Shown: positions 1 through 9,043 of the stretch, piece after piece | Position numbering within the stretch: the first letter of the stretch is position 1 | How the letters are laid out: each line of letters opens with the position of its first letter | Assembly (NCBI RefSeq): GCF_003205615.1 | Contig: NZ_PYBV01000003.1 | Coordinates: 15,705-79,704 of the forward strand | Direction of reading: 5' to 3' | DNA from: Micromonospora arborensis | GTDB taxonomy: Bacteria; Actinomycetota; Actinomycetes; Mycobacteriales; Micromonosporaceae | DNA: 64,000 nt | The notes under the pieces: model-generated | What the model saw: the letters and a program-made list of their open reading frames with translations, nothing else | The model's database searches: none | What the model was told of the DNA's origin: nothing | Program-made: the position numbers and the translations under genes

Positions 1-153
1 TGCTCGCCGGTCGGCTGTGCCCGTCGCTCGGCTGTGCCCGTCGCTCGGCGGTGCTCGCCGGTCGGCTGTGCCCGTCGCTCGGCTGTGCCCGTCGCTCGGC
101 GGTGCTCGCCGGTCGGCTGTGCCCGTCGGTCGGCGGTGCCCGTCGCTCGGCGG
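1..153. repeat. Nested tandem repeat: three 51-bp units, each of three 17-bp subunits
   Basis: Units lie at 1-51, 52-102 and 103-153. The first two are identical and the third has diverged. Each unit is three 17-bp subunits of the type TGCCCGTCGCTCGGCTG. Because 17 is not a multiple of 3, the repeat reads as Arg/Ala/Pro-rich peptide in all three forward frames. No start, ribosome site or codon bias favours any frame, so I regard it as noncoding. It may continue left of the window. Confidence 0.85.
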
Positions 154-372
154 TGTCCGCCGGTTGCTTTACCGGTCGGCTGCCTGTTCACCGGTCGCAC
201 TCCCGGTCGCCGGTTGGCCGTCAATTGCCTGCTGGTCGGCCGCCTGGCCACCGACCGCCGCACCGTCGGTGACGGCCGCCGCGAACCCAGGTATGGTCCG
301 GTCTGGCCGCCGGTGTAACTACTCGGGACGCCTCCGTTACGAGACCGTGACACCGGTATTTCGGATCAAGTG
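154..372. other. Intergenic, no gene seen
   Basis: GC-rich spacer between the tandem repeat and the promoter of the first sugar transporter. It keeps degenerate copies of the CGGTCG core of the neighbouring repeat (for example around 170-235). I see no credible ORF or structured RNA. Confidence 0.5.
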
Positions 373-400
373 TTGACGTCCCCTATGTGAGCGCTAACAC
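373..400 (+). promoter_or_regulatory. Promoter with LacI-type operator for the first sugar-importer operon
   Basis: A -35-like TTGACG lies at 373-378 and a -10-like TAACAC at 395-400, 16 bp apart. Across the -10 is the near-palindrome TGTGAGCGCTAACA (386-399), one mismatch from perfect symmetry around the central GCGC that is typical of LacI/GalR-family operators. The position, about 60 bp before the substrate-binding gene, suggests sugar-responsive repression. No LacI-family gene is in this window, so the regulator would be encoded elsewhere. Confidence 0.6.
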
Positions 401-460
401 TACCCGAAAGATGACAGTTGGCCCCGGCAGTCGGCGGGGGAGTCCGGAGAGGAGAAGCCC

Positions 461-1603
461 GTGGGCAGGAAATTCCTGATTGCTCTCGGCGGCGCGATGC
501 TGACGCTGAGTATGGCGGCGTGCAGTGGCGGGGGTGCTGGTGGCAGTGGCGACAAGAGTGGCGAAAAGCCTTCTGACCTGACCATCGGCGTCTCGATGCC
601 GACCCAGGTCTCGGAGCGGTGGATCGCCGACGGCAACGCGGTGAAGTCGAAGCTCGAGGCGAAGGGCTACAAGGTCGACCTCCAGTACGCCGGCGACGAC
701 ATTCCCACTCAGTCGCAGCAGGTCGACCAGATGATCACGCAGGGCGCTGACGTCCTGATCATCGCCGCGATCGACGGCACGGCGCTCAACAGCCAGCTGC
801 AGGCCGCCGCGGCCGCGAAGATCCCGGTCATCTCCTACGACCGACTGATCCGCGGCAGCAAGGACGTCGACTTCTACGTCAGCTTCGACAACTACAAGGT
901 CGGCGTCGCCCAGGGCACCGCGCTGCTCGTCGGTCTCGGCCTGCTGAACAAGGACGGCTCGAAGGGCACGGCCAAGGGGCCGCTGAACATCGAGATCTTC
1001 GCTGGGTCGCTCGACGACAACAACACCCAGTACTTCTACGGCGGCGCGATGGACACGCTGAAGCCGTTCATCGACGACGGCACGCTGATCGTCAAGTCCA
1101 AGCAGACCACCCCCGAGCAGGCGGCGATCCTGCGGTGGCAGCAGGAGACCGCGCAGAAGCGCATGGAGAACCTGCTCACCTCCAGCTACAACGACGGCTC
1201 GAAGGTCGACGGGGTGCTGTCGCCGTACGACGGCATCTCCCGCGGCATCATCACCGCCCTGCAGAACGCCGGCTACGGCAGCGGCGCGAAGAAGCTCCCG
1301 GTCGTGACCGGCCAGGACGCGGAGATCGCCTCGATCAAGCTGATCAACGACGGCGTGCAGGGCTCCACGGTCTTCAAGGACACCCGACTGCTGGCCGATC
1401 AGGCCGTGAACGCCGCCGAGGCGTTCCTGCAGAAGAAGGAGCCGCAGGCCAACGACACCAAGACGTACAACAACGGTGTCAAGGTCGTCCCGGCGTACCT
1501 GCTGCCGTTCGCGACCGTCTACAAGGACGACATCAAGGCGACGCTGATCGACTCCGGCTACTGGACGGCCGAAGAGGTCGCCGCCGGCCAGGCCAAGAAG
1601 TAA
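461..1603 (+). CDS. chvE: Multiple-monosaccharide ABC transporter substrate-binding lipoprotein
   Basis: A 380-residue ChvE-like periplasmic-binding-protein family member that would capture monosaccharides outside the cell and deliver them to the MmsA/MmsB channel. The N-terminus is a lipoprotein signal: charged MGRK, a hydrophobic stretch, then lipobox M-A-A-C with the lipidated Cys at residue 21, followed by a Gly/Ser linker. The mature part shows the family's IGVSMP start, the VISYDRLI segment, and DDNNTQYFYGGAM. The GTG start at 461 sits behind a GGAGAGGAGAAG Shine-Dalgarno region. It is first in an operon with the ATPase (80-bp gap) and permease. The closest relative visible is the second copy at 33271, which shares YDRLI, the SxDDNN motif and the NDTKxYNNG segment. 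Substrate identity (xylose, glucose, arabinose or others) cannot be read from the sequence. Confidence 0.88.
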   Translation: MGRKFLIALGGAMLTLSMAACSGGGAGGSGDKSGEKPSDLTIGVSMPTQVSERWIADGNAVKSKLEAKGYKVDLQYAGDDIPTQSQQVDQMITQGADVLIIAAIDGTALNSQLQAAAAAKIPVISYDRLIRGSKDVDFYVSFDNYKVGVAQGTALLVGLGLLNKDGSKGTAKGPLNIEIFAGSLDDNNTQYFYGGAMDTLKPFIDDGTLIVKSKQTTPEQAAILRWQQETAQKRMENLLTSSYNDGSKVDGVLSPYDGISRGIITALQNAGYGSGAKKLPVVTGQDAEIASIKLINDGVQGSTVFKDTRLLADQAVNAAEAFLQKKEPQANDTKTYNNGVKVVPAYLLPFATVYKDDIKATLIDSGYWTAEEVAAGQAKK

Positions 1604-1683
1604 GTCATTCGTCGGGTCCGGCGGTCACCGCCGGGCCCGACGCGTTGGCGTACCGCGTCCAGACCTGACGGAGGACAGTGACC

Positions 1684-3222
1684 ATGGACGACACCATCCT
1701 CGAGATGCGTCGCATCACCAAGACGTTCCCCGGCGTGACCGCGCTGGAGGACGTCACCCTCGCGGTTCGCCGAGGCGAGATCCACGCCATCTGCGGAGAG
1801 AACGGCGCCGGCAAGTCCACCCTGATGAAGGTGCTGTCCGGCGTCCACCCGTCCGGCTCGTACGATGGCGAGATCCTCTTCGACGGCAAGCCGATGCAGT
1901 TCCGCGGCATCCGGGACAGCGAAGCGAACGGCATCGTCATCATCCACCAGGAGCTCGCCCTGGTGCCGTACCTGTCGATCGCGGAGAACATCTTCCTCGG
2001 AACCGAGCGGCGTAACCGTCTCGGGCTCATCGACTGGAACCTGGCCAACGCCGAAGCGGCAAAGCTGCTGGCGTCCGTCGGGCTGCACGAAAACCCTGTC
2101 ACCCCGGTCATCCAGCTCGGCGTCGGCAAGCAGCAGCTGGTGGAGATCGCCAAGGCGCTGTCGAAGAAGGTGCGTCTGCTCATCCTGGACGAGCCGACCG
2201 CCGCCCTCAACGACATCGACTCGGCGCACCTGCTCGATCTGCTGCGGGCACTCCGGGACCAGGGCATCACCTGCATCATGATCTCGCACAAGCTCAACGA
2301 GATCACCGCCATCGCCGACTCGACGACCGTCATTCGCGACGGGCGCACGGTGGAGACCCTCGACATGAAATCCGACGAGGTGTCTCAGCAACGGATCATT
2401 CGCGGCATGGTCGGGCGTGACCTGGACAGCTTCTACCCCGACCGTGAGTCGTCGCCCGGCGAGGAGGTCCTCCGGATCGAGGACTGGACGGTGCGGCACC
2501 CGGTCCAGGACCGGATGGTCGTCGAGGACGTCTCCGTGTCCGTCCGCGCTGGCGAGGTCGTCGGCATCGCGGGTCTGATGGGTGCGGGTCGCACCGAACT
2601 GGCGATGAGCGTGTTCGGTCGGTCCTACGGGCGCGACATCCGGGGCCGGCTCTTCGTTCGCGGGCGGGAGGTGCAGGCGCGCACCGTCGCGGAGGCGATC
2701 GACAACGGCATCGCCTACGTCACCGAGGACCGCAAGCGCTACGGCCTCAACCTCATCGACGACGTCCGCCGCAACGTCTCCGCCGCCGCGTTGGACCGAC
2801 TGGCCCGGCTGGGCTGGGTGAACGGCAACGAGGAGATCAAGGTCGCCGAGACGAGCCGGCGGGAGATGAACATCAGGACGCCCAGCGTCATGGCGGTGGT
2901 CGGCAAGCTCTCCGGCGGTAACCAGCAGAAGGTCGTGCTGTCGAAGTGGCTGTTCACCGACCCGGATGTGCTGATCCTGGACGAACCCACCCGGGGTATC
3001 GACGTCGGCGCCAAGTACGAGATTTACACGATCATCAACCGGCTGGTGGCCGCCGGCAAGGCGGTAATTGTCATCTCCTCCGAGTTGCCGGAGCTGCTCG
3101 GGATGTGCGACCGCATCTACACCCTCTCCGCCGGCCGGATCACCGGTGAGATGCCGGTGGCTGAGGCGACTCAGGAGAGCCTCATGGAGCTGATGACCAA
3201 GGACAAGGAGCTCGTCGCGTGA
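1684..3222 (+). CDS. mmsA: Multiple-monosaccharide ABC transporter ATP-binding protein
   Basis: A 512-residue fused two-domain ATPase of the RbsA/MmsA type that energises sugar import. Domain 1 has Walker A GENGAGKS (residues 38-45), an atypical signature LGVGKQQL in place of LSGGQ, and Walker [12 protein letters not shown]. Domain 2 has the degenerate Walker [10 protein letters not shown] but a full signature LSGGNQQK and [14 protein letters not shown], the usual asymmetry of this class. I start at ATG 1684, which lies 9 nt after GGAGG. The in-frame GTG at 1678 is too close to that site. The stop overlaps the permease start as GTGA, so translation is probably coupled. It is closely similar to the paralogue at 30376. 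Confidence 0.9.
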   Translation: MDDTILEMRRITKTFPGVTALEDVTLAVRRGEIHAICGENGAGKSTLMKVLSGVHPSGSYDGEILFDGKPMQFRGIRDSEANGIVIIHQELALVPYLSIAENIFLGTERRNRLGLIDWNLANAEAAKLLASVGLHENPVTPVIQLGVGKQQLVEIAKALSKKVRLLILDEPTAALNDIDSAHLLDLLRALRDQGITCIMISHKLNEITAIADSTTVIRDGRTVETLDMKSDEVSQQRIIRGMVGRDLDSFYPDRESSPGEEVLRIEDWTVRHPVQDRMVVEDVSVSVRAGEVVGIAGLMGAGRTELAMSVFGRSYGRDIRGRLFVRGREVQARTVAEAIDNGIAYVTEDRKRYGLNLIDDVRRNVSAAALDRLARLGWVNGNEEIKVAETSRREMNIRTPSVMAVVGKLSGGNQQKVVLSKWLFTDPDVLILDEPTRGIDVGAKYEIYTIINRLVAAGKAVIVISSELPELLGMCDRIYTLSAGRITGEMPVAEATQESLMELMTKDKELVA

Positions 3223-4469
3223 CCAGCATCAAGACCCCCCCGACGGAGCGCCCGACGCCCGCCGACAGCACACCCGCCGCCGCCCTGCACAGCGGGACGA
3301 GCGACCTGCGGGCGCTGGTGTTGAACAACCTGCGGCAGAGCGGAATCTACGTCGCCCTGGTCGTCATCGTCGCGCTCTTCGCGATCATGACCGACGGGGT
3401 GTTGTTGAGCCCTGGCAACATCACCAACATCGTCCTTCAGTACTCGTACATCCTGGTGCTCGCGATCGGCATGGTCATCCTGATCATCGGTGGCCACATC
3501 GACCTGTCGGTCGGATCGGTCGTCGCGCTGACCGGAGCGGTGTCCGCAGTCCTGGTGATCCAGCAGGACCATCCCTGGTGGGTGGGCGTTCTGGCCGCAC
3601 TGGCCGTCGGCATCGTGGTCGGCGCATGGCACGGGTTCTGGGTGGCGTACGCCGGCATCCCGGCGTTCATCGTGACCCTGGCCGGAATGCTGCTGTTCCG
3701 GGGCCTCACCCTGCGGGTGCTCGACAACATCTCGCTGTCGCCCTTCCCGTCGGAGTACCAGCAGGTCGCGGCGGGCTTCCTCAACGGGCTGCTCGGCGGG
3801 CAGGGCTATGACGCCTTCACGTTGCTGATCGGTGCCATCGCCGTGGCCGGGTACGCGGTGAGTGGCTTCCGCACCCGCGTGGCGCGCATCCGCTACCAGC
3901 AGCCCGTCGAGTCGTTCCCGCTGTTCGTCGCCCGGGTCGTGCTGGTCGGCGCGGTCCTCATGTACTTCGCATGGCAGCTGGCGCACGCCCGTGGTCTGCC
4001 GATCGTGCTGATCATCCTGGCGGTCCTCGTGCTGGTCTACGGCCTGCTCACCCGCCGTACGGTGTTCGGTCGGCAGGTCTACGCGATCGGCGGCAACCTG
4101 TCGGCGGCGGCGCTGTCCGGGGTGAAGGTCCGCACCGTCAACTTCTGGATGTTCGTCAACATGGGCTTCCTGGCGGCGGTGGCGGGTGTCATCTACTCCT
4201 CGCGGTCGAACGGCGCCCAGCCGGCCGCCGGCAACATGTTCGAGCTGGACGCGATCGCCGCGGCCTTCATCGGCGGCGCGGCGGTCACCGGTGGCGTGGG
4301 CACCGTGGTGGGCGCGATGGTCGGTGGTCTGATCATGGCGGTGATGAGCAACGGCATGCAGCTGATGGGCGTCGACCAGTCGACCCAGTCGGTGGTCAAG
4401 GGCCTCGTCCTGCTCGTCGCGGTCGCCTTCGACGTCTACAACAAGCGCCGCGCCGGCACGGCCCGCTGA
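3219..4469 (+). CDS. mmsB: Multiple-monosaccharide ABC transporter permease
   Basis: A 416-residue inner-membrane permease of the BPD_transp_2 (RbsC/MmsB) family with about ten hydrophobic segments. The conserved [10 protein letters not shown] motif follows the second or third helix, and [18 protein letters not shown] and the C-terminal [16 protein letters not shown] are family landmarks. The first 35 residues are a Thr/Pro-rich cytoplasmic tail. The GTG start overlaps the stop of the ATPase gene. It completes a substrate-binding protein/ATPase/permease set, and a strong hairpin terminator follows 18 bp downstream. The paralogue at 31920 has the same motifs. Confidence 0.9.
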   Translation: MTSIKTPPTERPTPADSTPAAALHSGTSDLRALVLNNLRQSGIYVALVVIVALFAIMTDGVLLSPGNITNIVLQYSYILVLAIGMVILIIGGHIDLSVGSVVALTGAVSAVLVIQQDHPWWVGVLAALAVGIVVGAWHGFWVAYAGIPAFIVTLAGMLLFRGLTLRVLDNISLSPFPSEYQQVAAGFLNGLLGGQGYDAFTLLIGAIAVAGYAVSGFRTRVARIRYQQPVESFPLFVARVVLVGAVLMYFAWQLAHARGLPIVLIILAVLVLVYGLLTRRTVFGRQVYAIGGNLSAAALSGVKVRTVNFWMFVNMGFLAAVAGVIYSSRSNGAQPAAGNMFELDAIAAAFIGGAAVTGGVGTVVGAMVGGLIMAVMSNGMQLMGVDQSTQSVVKGLVLLVAVAFDVYNKRRAGTAR

Positions 4470-4487
4470 CGTCGTAACGGCACGACC

Positions 4488-4521
4488 GTGGCCCCTGCCC
4501 GCTACTGCGGGCGGGGGCCAC
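4488..4521 (+). terminator. Strong hairpin terminator after the first sugar-importer operon
   Basis: A 15-bp stem (4488-4502 with 4507-4521, one G-T wobble) closes a 4-nt TACT loop, 18 bp after the permease stop. There is no U-tract, as is common for high-GC actinobacterial hairpins. Confidence 0.8.
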
Positions 4522-4633
4522 GTGTCGTTGGGCCGCAATGCGCCACCTCCGCCCCTGCGTCGGCGTTCGGGACTGCACCGACCGAGGGTCTCTGCGCCGA
4601 TGCCTGAGCCACCCCGTGGGGTCGGCGCACCTC

Positions 4634-4838
4634 TCGGCGCCCCTGTAGAGCTGCCCCAGATATGGGACGGCGACCTGCGGGGGTGCCTGCGGTGGGTCTG
4701 GTAGCCCTGTCTGCGCCGCTGCTGGTGTCGCCTGCGCCGCGGCTGGTGTTGGTCGGCGCCCCTGTAGAGCTGCCCCAGATATGGGACGGCGACCTGCGGG
4801 GGTGCCTGCGGTGGGTCTGGTAGCCCTGTCTGCGCCGC
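4634..4838. repeat. 86-bp direct repeat, two identical copies 119 bp apart
   Basis: Positions 4634-4719 and 4753-4838 are identical. Each copy begins TCGGCGC and contains a 26-bp motif (4641-4666 and 4760-4785) with core CTGTAGAGCTGCCCCAGATA. The same motif occurs inverted at 4961-4986. The interval 4522-5026 has no convincing gene; short ORFs here merely read through the repeats. Confidence 0.85.
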
Positions 4839-4936
4839 GGCTCGTGTTGTCTGCGCCGCGGCTCGTGTTGTCTGCGCCGCGGCTCGTGTTGTCTGCGCCG
4901 CGCGGCTCGTGTTGCCTGCGCTGCGGTTCGTGTTGC
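4830..4936. repeat. 21-bp minisatellite, about five units
   Basis: Unit CTGCGCCGCGGCTCGTGTTG plus T. Three identical copies lie at 4830-4850, 4851-4871 and 4872-4892, then a 23-bp variant at 4893-4915 and a diverged copy at 4916-4936. It overlaps the right end of the second 86-bp repeat. Degenerate relatives lie near 4711-4750. Confidence 0.85.
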
Positions 4937-4960
4937 CTGCGGTGGTCCGGTCGGTGCCGC

Positions 4961-4986
4961 CCCATATCTGGGGCAGCTCTACAGGG
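4961..4986. repeat. Inverted copy of the 26-bp motif
   Basis: Exact reverse complement of 4641-4666 and 4760-4785. The direct and inverted copies could fold as a long-range hairpin enclosing the minisatellite. Confidence 0.85.
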
Positions 4987-5026
4987 AGCCGGACACACCC
5001 TGGCCCCGTCAGGGAGCGACGCGGAC

Positions 5027-5060
5027 GATCCCGCTGCGCCGTGCACGGCGCAGCGGGATC
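5027..5060 (-). terminator. Perfect 34-bp palindrome, terminator of the leftward phosphatase gene
   Basis: Positions 5027-5043 are the exact reverse complement of 5044-5060 (17-bp arms, GTGCAC at the centre). It lies 6 bp beyond the stop of the leftward gene at 5067. Confidence 0.75.
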
Positions 5061-5066
5061 ACGCGG

Positions 5067-6446
5067 TCAGTGGCAGTTGCCGGTACCGCTGTCGTTGTAG
5101 GTCTGCCCGGCCACCGGCACGAACCGCCAGTCGTAGCTGCCGGAGTGCAGGGTGAACTTCAGTACCCCCCACGCGGAGCTGTTGCGCGCCTCGCTGTTGG
5201 GCTGGATGGTGCCGAAGCCGTAGTGACCCGCACCGCCCATCCCGGCGACGAAGCTGCGCAGGCCCCGGCTGGCGTCAGCGCCGCCGGCCGGGTTCATCGG
5301 AGCGAACCGCTCGTACACGTGGTTGTGCCCCCACACCACGACGTCGGCGTTGTAGTCGTAGAGCGCCTGGTACAGCGGACGCGTCGACGTCGACGGCGCG
5401 TGGTTGGAGCTGGACGTGAACAGCGGGTGGTGCCAGTACGCCAGCGTGCACGGCTTGCTGCTGGCGGCCAGGTCCGCACGCAGCCACTGTTCCTGCGTCG
5501 AGCCGGCCGACATGCTGATGTTCGAGTTCAACGACACGATGTGCCAGTTGCCGAGGTCGAACGAGTAGTAGCCGCGGCCGCTCGGGCCGGCGGACGTACC
5601 GAAGTAGTTGTAGTAGCCGGTCGCCCCCGACGTGTTGTAGTCGTGGTTGCCCGGCGACGGGCGGGTACGCGACTTGTGCCGACCCCAGGTGGGCTCGTAG
5701 TAGCTGTTGAACTGCGACGCGGTGCCGCTGTCGTAGACGTTGTCGCCGGTGGTGAAGACCGTCCCCGGGATGCTGTCGAGCAGCGTCGCCGTGGCGCTGT
5801 CGCCGGAGCCCGAGTCGGCGATGTCACCGGCGCCGACGAAGACCGGGTCCCCGGACTCTGGAGGTGTCGTCGTCCCCGTCGCGACCACCAACTGCGGGGC
5901 GTCGGCACCGCTCTCGCGCGTGTCGTAGTAGGCGCCGTCGCCGCTGGCGGAGCTCGCTCCGAAGCTGTACGTGCCGTTGCCGGTGACGGCCGCCGTGACG
6001 TCGACCTCGTACCAGCTGTTGCCGCTGACCGCGCCGATCGTGCCGAGGGTGGCCCCGTCGATCGCCGGCTGGTTGTTCCAGGTGGTGCCGGTCTCCGACC
6101 AGGTCGTGTTGGACATCCGCCGGAACGTGCCACCGGCGTCGCTGCCGCTGTTGCCGCTGATCGTGCGCAGTCGCAGCTTGGCACTGGTCACCGTGCCGCT
6201 GACACCGCTCACCGTGAAGCGCAGGAACGAACGCCGCACGGGCGAGTTGTCGACCACGACCTGGGTGGACGTGCCGTAGTTGGTGGACGCCGTGTCGCTC
6301 TGGACGTAGGTGTCGGCGACCGGCGTGAACGTCACGCTCGCCGCCGACGCCGCGCCACCGCCGCTCACGACGACGGCGGCGGTGGCGGCGACGAGCACCA
6401 CGACCGACCCCATCGTCACCGACGGACGCGGAAATCGAATGTGCAT
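5067..6446 (-). CDS. Secreted DNRLRE-domain metallophosphoesterase (purple-acid-phosphatase-like)
   Basis: A 459-residue exported phosphoesterase. The N-terminus (MHIRFPRPSVTM, then a hydrophobic run ending ASA near residue 34) is a signal peptide. Residues about 35-165 are a DNRLRE beta-sandwich (VADTYVQSD, NYGTST, RSFLRF), often a surface-attachment module. The catalytic domain carries the dinuclear-metal motifs GDI (about 205), GDNVYDSG, PGNHDYN (about 265), YWHHPLF and WGHNHVYERF (about 374). The ATG at 6446 has GAGGAG just upstream. An in-frame extension to 6593 lacks a ribosome site and would bury the signal peptide. Probable role: releasing phosphate from organic phosphoesters outside the cell. 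It is divergent from the MFS gene, and the exact substrate is unknown. Confidence 0.85.
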   Translation of the reverse strand: MHIRFPRPSVTMGSVVVLVAATAAVVVSGGGAASAASVTFTPVADTYVQSDTASTNYGTSTQVVVDNSPVRRSFLRFTVSGVSGTVTSAKLRLRTISGNSGSDAGGTFRRMSNTTWSETGTTWNNQPAIDGATLGTIGAVSGNSWYEVDVTAAVTGNGTYSFGASSASGDGAYYDTRESGADAPQLVVATGTTTPPESGDPVFVGAGDIADSGSGDSATATLLDSIPGTVFTTGDNVYDSGTASQFNSYYEPTWGRHKSRTRPSPGNHDYNTSGATGYYNYFGTSAGPSGRGYYSFDLGNWHIVSLNSNISMSAGSTQEQWLRADLAASSKPCTLAYWHHPLFTSSSNHAPSTSTRPLYQALYDYNADVVVWGHNHVYERFAPMNPAGGADASRGLRSFVAGMGGAGHYGFGTIQPNSEARNSSAWGVLKFTLHSGSYDWRFVPVAGQTYNDSGTGNCH

Positions 6447-6667
6447 CCAGGACTCCTCTTCTGCGGGTGTAGAGCGAAAGGAATGTAGGAAGGTCGATGG
6501 GATGGCGGACGACGGACGGATGAACAGTGCGTCCGGGCAGGCGAATATCTCGATGTTCGAGGCGAGTTCACCCGTGCCACGCCTGGCTGCCACGTGCGGT
6601 CCGTTGTGTGCTCTCCGATAAGTACGGACGATGGCTGACCGGCAGCCGTCGATCCGAGGAGATGCGC

Positions 6668-7948
6668 GTGTACCTGTCGACCGTCTCCCGACCGGTCACC
6701 GACCCGCCCGAAACCGGACCACACCGTCGACGGCTCGCGATGGTCAGTGGCAACGTCGTGGCGCTCGGCGCGGTCAGTTTGATCACCGACATCTCCGCCG
6801 AGATGGTGGCCGCCGTCCTGCCGCTCTATCTGGTGTTGGGCCTACAGCTCAGCCCGGTGGCCTTCGGTGTGCTCGACGGAGTCCACACTGGGGCGACAGC
6901 GCTACTGCGGGTCGTCGGCGGTTACGCCGCAGACCGGTTCCGGCGGCGCAAGCTGATCGCCGGCATCGGTTACACGCTCTCGGCGGTCGCGAAACTCGGC
7001 CTGCTGCTCGCCGGTCGGTCGGTGCCGGCGATCGGCGCCGTCATCGCCGTCGACCGGCTCGGCAAGGGCGTACGCAGTGCGCCACGGGATGCGCTGATCA
7101 CGCTCTCCACGCCACCGGAGGCCCTGGGTCGGGCGTTCGGCGTACACCGGGCGATGGACAGCGTCGGCGCGTTCCTCGGGCCGCTCGCCGCGTTCGCGGT
7201 CCTGCTGGTCGTCGGAGAGTCGTACGACGCGGTCTTCGTCACCAGCTTCTGCGTCGCCGCCCTGGCCGTCGTCGTACTCGTGCTCTTCGTCCGTGAGCGC
7301 CCGCCCGGTGAGCCGACGGACGGCCCGGACGACCCGAAGGTCTCCGTGCGCGAGGCGTTTGGCCTGCTGCGCAGCCGGCCGACCCGCCGGATCGTGCTGG
7401 CCGCGGCCCTGCTCGGGCTGGCCACCATCGGCGACGGCTTCGTCTACCTGCTGCTGCAGCGCCGTGCGGACCTCGACCTGCACTGGTTTCCGCTGCTCGC
7501 GGTGGGGACCAGCCTGGCCTACCTGCTGCTCGCCGCCCCGTTCGGCGTGCTCGCCGACCGGATCGGCCGGCTGCCGGTGGTGATCGGCGGTTACTCGGCC
7601 CTCGGTGCGGCGTACCTGCTGCTGGCCGGCCCGGTCGACGGTTGGCCGCTGATCGCGCTGACCCTGGCGCTGTACGGCGCGTTCTACGCGGCCACCGACG
7701 GCGTACTCATCGCGCTCGCCGGCCCGGTGCTGCCCACTCGGCTGCGGACCACCGGAATCGCGCTGGTGCAGACCGGGCAGGCCCTGGCGTACCTCGTCTC
7801 CTCGGTCCTGTTCGGTCTTGCCTGGCAGGCGTGGGGGCCGGGGAACGCGATCCGGGCGGCGGCCGTCGCCGTCGCCGGCGTCCTCGTCGTCACCCTGCTC
7901 CTGCTGGCCTCCCCATCCCGTCTCGTCACCCGGAAGGTACCCCGATGA
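6668..7948 (+). CDS. MFS transporter
   Basis: A 426-residue 12-helix major facilitator protein. The motif-A-like loop between helices 2 and 3 is YAADRFRRRK, and LADRIGRLP repeats it in the second half. RLGKGVRSAPRDAL between helices 4 and 5 marks a bacterial subgroup of predicted exporters of unknown substrate. I place the start at GTG 6668, 6 nt after GAGGAG (6656-6661). ATG 6662 is in frame but abuts that site. The stop overlaps the next gene as ATGA, so the two are translationally coupled. The set 6668-11897 runs as one rightward transcription unit. Confidence 0.75.
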   Translation: MYLSTVSRPVTDPPETGPHRRRLAMVSGNVVALGAVSLITDISAEMVAAVLPLYLVLGLQLSPVAFGVLDGVHTGATALLRVVGGYAADRFRRRKLIAGIGYTLSAVAKLGLLLAGRSVPAIGAVIAVDRLGKGVRSAPRDALITLSTPPEALGRAFGVHRAMDSVGAFLGPLAAFAVLLVVGESYDAVFVTSFCVAALAVVVLVLFVRERPPGEPTDGPDDPKVSVREAFGLLRSRPTRRIVLAAALLGLATIGDGFVYLLLQRRADLDLHWFPLLAVGTSLAYLLLAAPFGVLADRIGRLPVVIGGYSALGAAYLLLAGPVDGWPLIALTLALYGAFYAATDGVLIALAGPVLPTRLRTTGIALVQTGQALAYLVSSVLFGLAWQAWGPGNAIRAAAVAVAGVLVVTLLLLASPSRLVTRKVPR

Positions 7949-8928
7949 CCGCGTTGTCGACCCGAGCGAAGCTCGGCGTGGTTGCCGCCTCGGCGGTCCT
8001 GCTGGGCAGCGTGGCGGCCGGCTACGCCGCCACGGCCGCGGAACCGGCCCGAACGCCGCCATCCGCCACCGGCGACCAGGCGGTCACCCTGGAACCCGGC
8101 GCCCGCCTGCTGGCGATCACGGACCGGCACGTCTCCACGGTCGCCGCGGCCGACCCCGCCGGGCCCCGCACCGTCTCCGGCCTGGAATGCCTGCGGGTGT
8201 ACGCCGCGGCCGGCATCGGTGTCTGCCTCAAACCGGAGACCGCCTGGTCGTACCAGGTCGTCGTGCTCGACGCGGCGCTGCGCCAGACGCGGGCGGTCAG
8301 CGTGCCGGGCCTGCCGAACCGGGCCCGGGTCTCGGCCTCCGGCCGGATGGTCTCCTGGACCACGTTCGTCGGTGGCGACTCCTACACCTCCAGCGGCTTC
8401 TCCACCCGCACCGGGATCCTCGACACCACCACCGGCGCCACGGTGAGTTCGCTCGAAGAGTTCGCGATCACCCGGGACGGCCGGAGCTACCGCAGCCCCG
8501 ACGTCAACTTCTGGGGCGTCACCTTCACCGCCGACGACAACCACTTCTACGCAACCATGTCGACCGGGGCCACGAGGTACCTCGTCCGGGGCGACGTCGC
8601 CGCCCGTACGGTCGAGACGCTGAAGGAGAACGTCGAGTGCCCGTCGCTGTCACCGGACGGCACCCGGGTCGCCTTCAAGGAGGCGATCGACGCCGACCCG
8701 GCGAAGGGCTGGCGACTGTCGGTCCTCGACCTGGCGACCATGCGGGTCACCGCGACGGCCGAGACCAACAGCGTGGACGACCAGGCCGCCTGGCTGGACG
8801 GTGGGACACTCGCCTACACGAGACGCCAGGACGACGGCCAACCCGACGTCTGGAGCGTCCCGGCCGACGGCTCCGGTACGCCGAAGCTGACCATCCCCGG
8901 CGCGGAGTCCCCGGCACCGCTCGGCTGA
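7945..8928 (+). CDS. Exported TolB-like beta-propeller protein
   Basis: A 327-residue protein of unknown function. A signal peptide covers about residues 1-35 (hydrophobic VVAASAVLLGSVAAGYAATA). The rest has propeller-type repeats: SPDGTRVAFKEA, WLDGGTLAYTRRQDDGQPDVWSV and LTIPGAESPAPLG resemble WD40-like/TolB blades. No catalytic motif is visible. It starts inside the stop of the MFS gene, so the two are probably made together. A sensor or scaffold role for the transporter is inference only. Confidence 0.65.
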   Translation: MTALSTRAKLGVVAASAVLLGSVAAGYAATAAEPARTPPSATGDQAVTLEPGARLLAITDRHVSTVAAADPAGPRTVSGLECLRVYAAAGIGVCLKPETAWSYQVVVLDAALRQTRAVSVPGLPNRARVSASGRMVSWTTFVGGDSYTSSGFSTRTGILDTTTGATVSSLEEFAITRDGRSYRSPDVNFWGVTFTADDNHFYATMSTGATRYLVRGDVAARTVETLKENVECPSLSPDGTRVAFKEAIDADPAKGWRLSVLDLATMRVTATAETNSVDDQAAWLDGGTLAYTRRQDDGQPDVWSVPADGSGTPKLTIPGAESPAPLG

Positions 8929-9043
8929 CGGCGGTCGCGGGGCGGCCAGGACACCTGACCGCCTTGGTGCGGACAGCCTTCCGTCACGTGGGATTACGCG
9001 CCGAACCCATCGCCGTTCATCGACGTTCTCAAGGCTGTTGACC

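Noticed and set aside
4781..5155. Repetitive ORF encoding repeated LVLSAPR peptides
   Set aside because: It merely translates the 21-bp minisatellite and runs into the end of the leftward phosphatase gene.
9015..9031. Possible Pho box (GTTCATC and GTTCTCA) before phoD
   Set aside because: The two half-sites are 10 bp apart rather than 11, and the second deviates from GTTCACC. A single similar unit at 6567 is also not enough.
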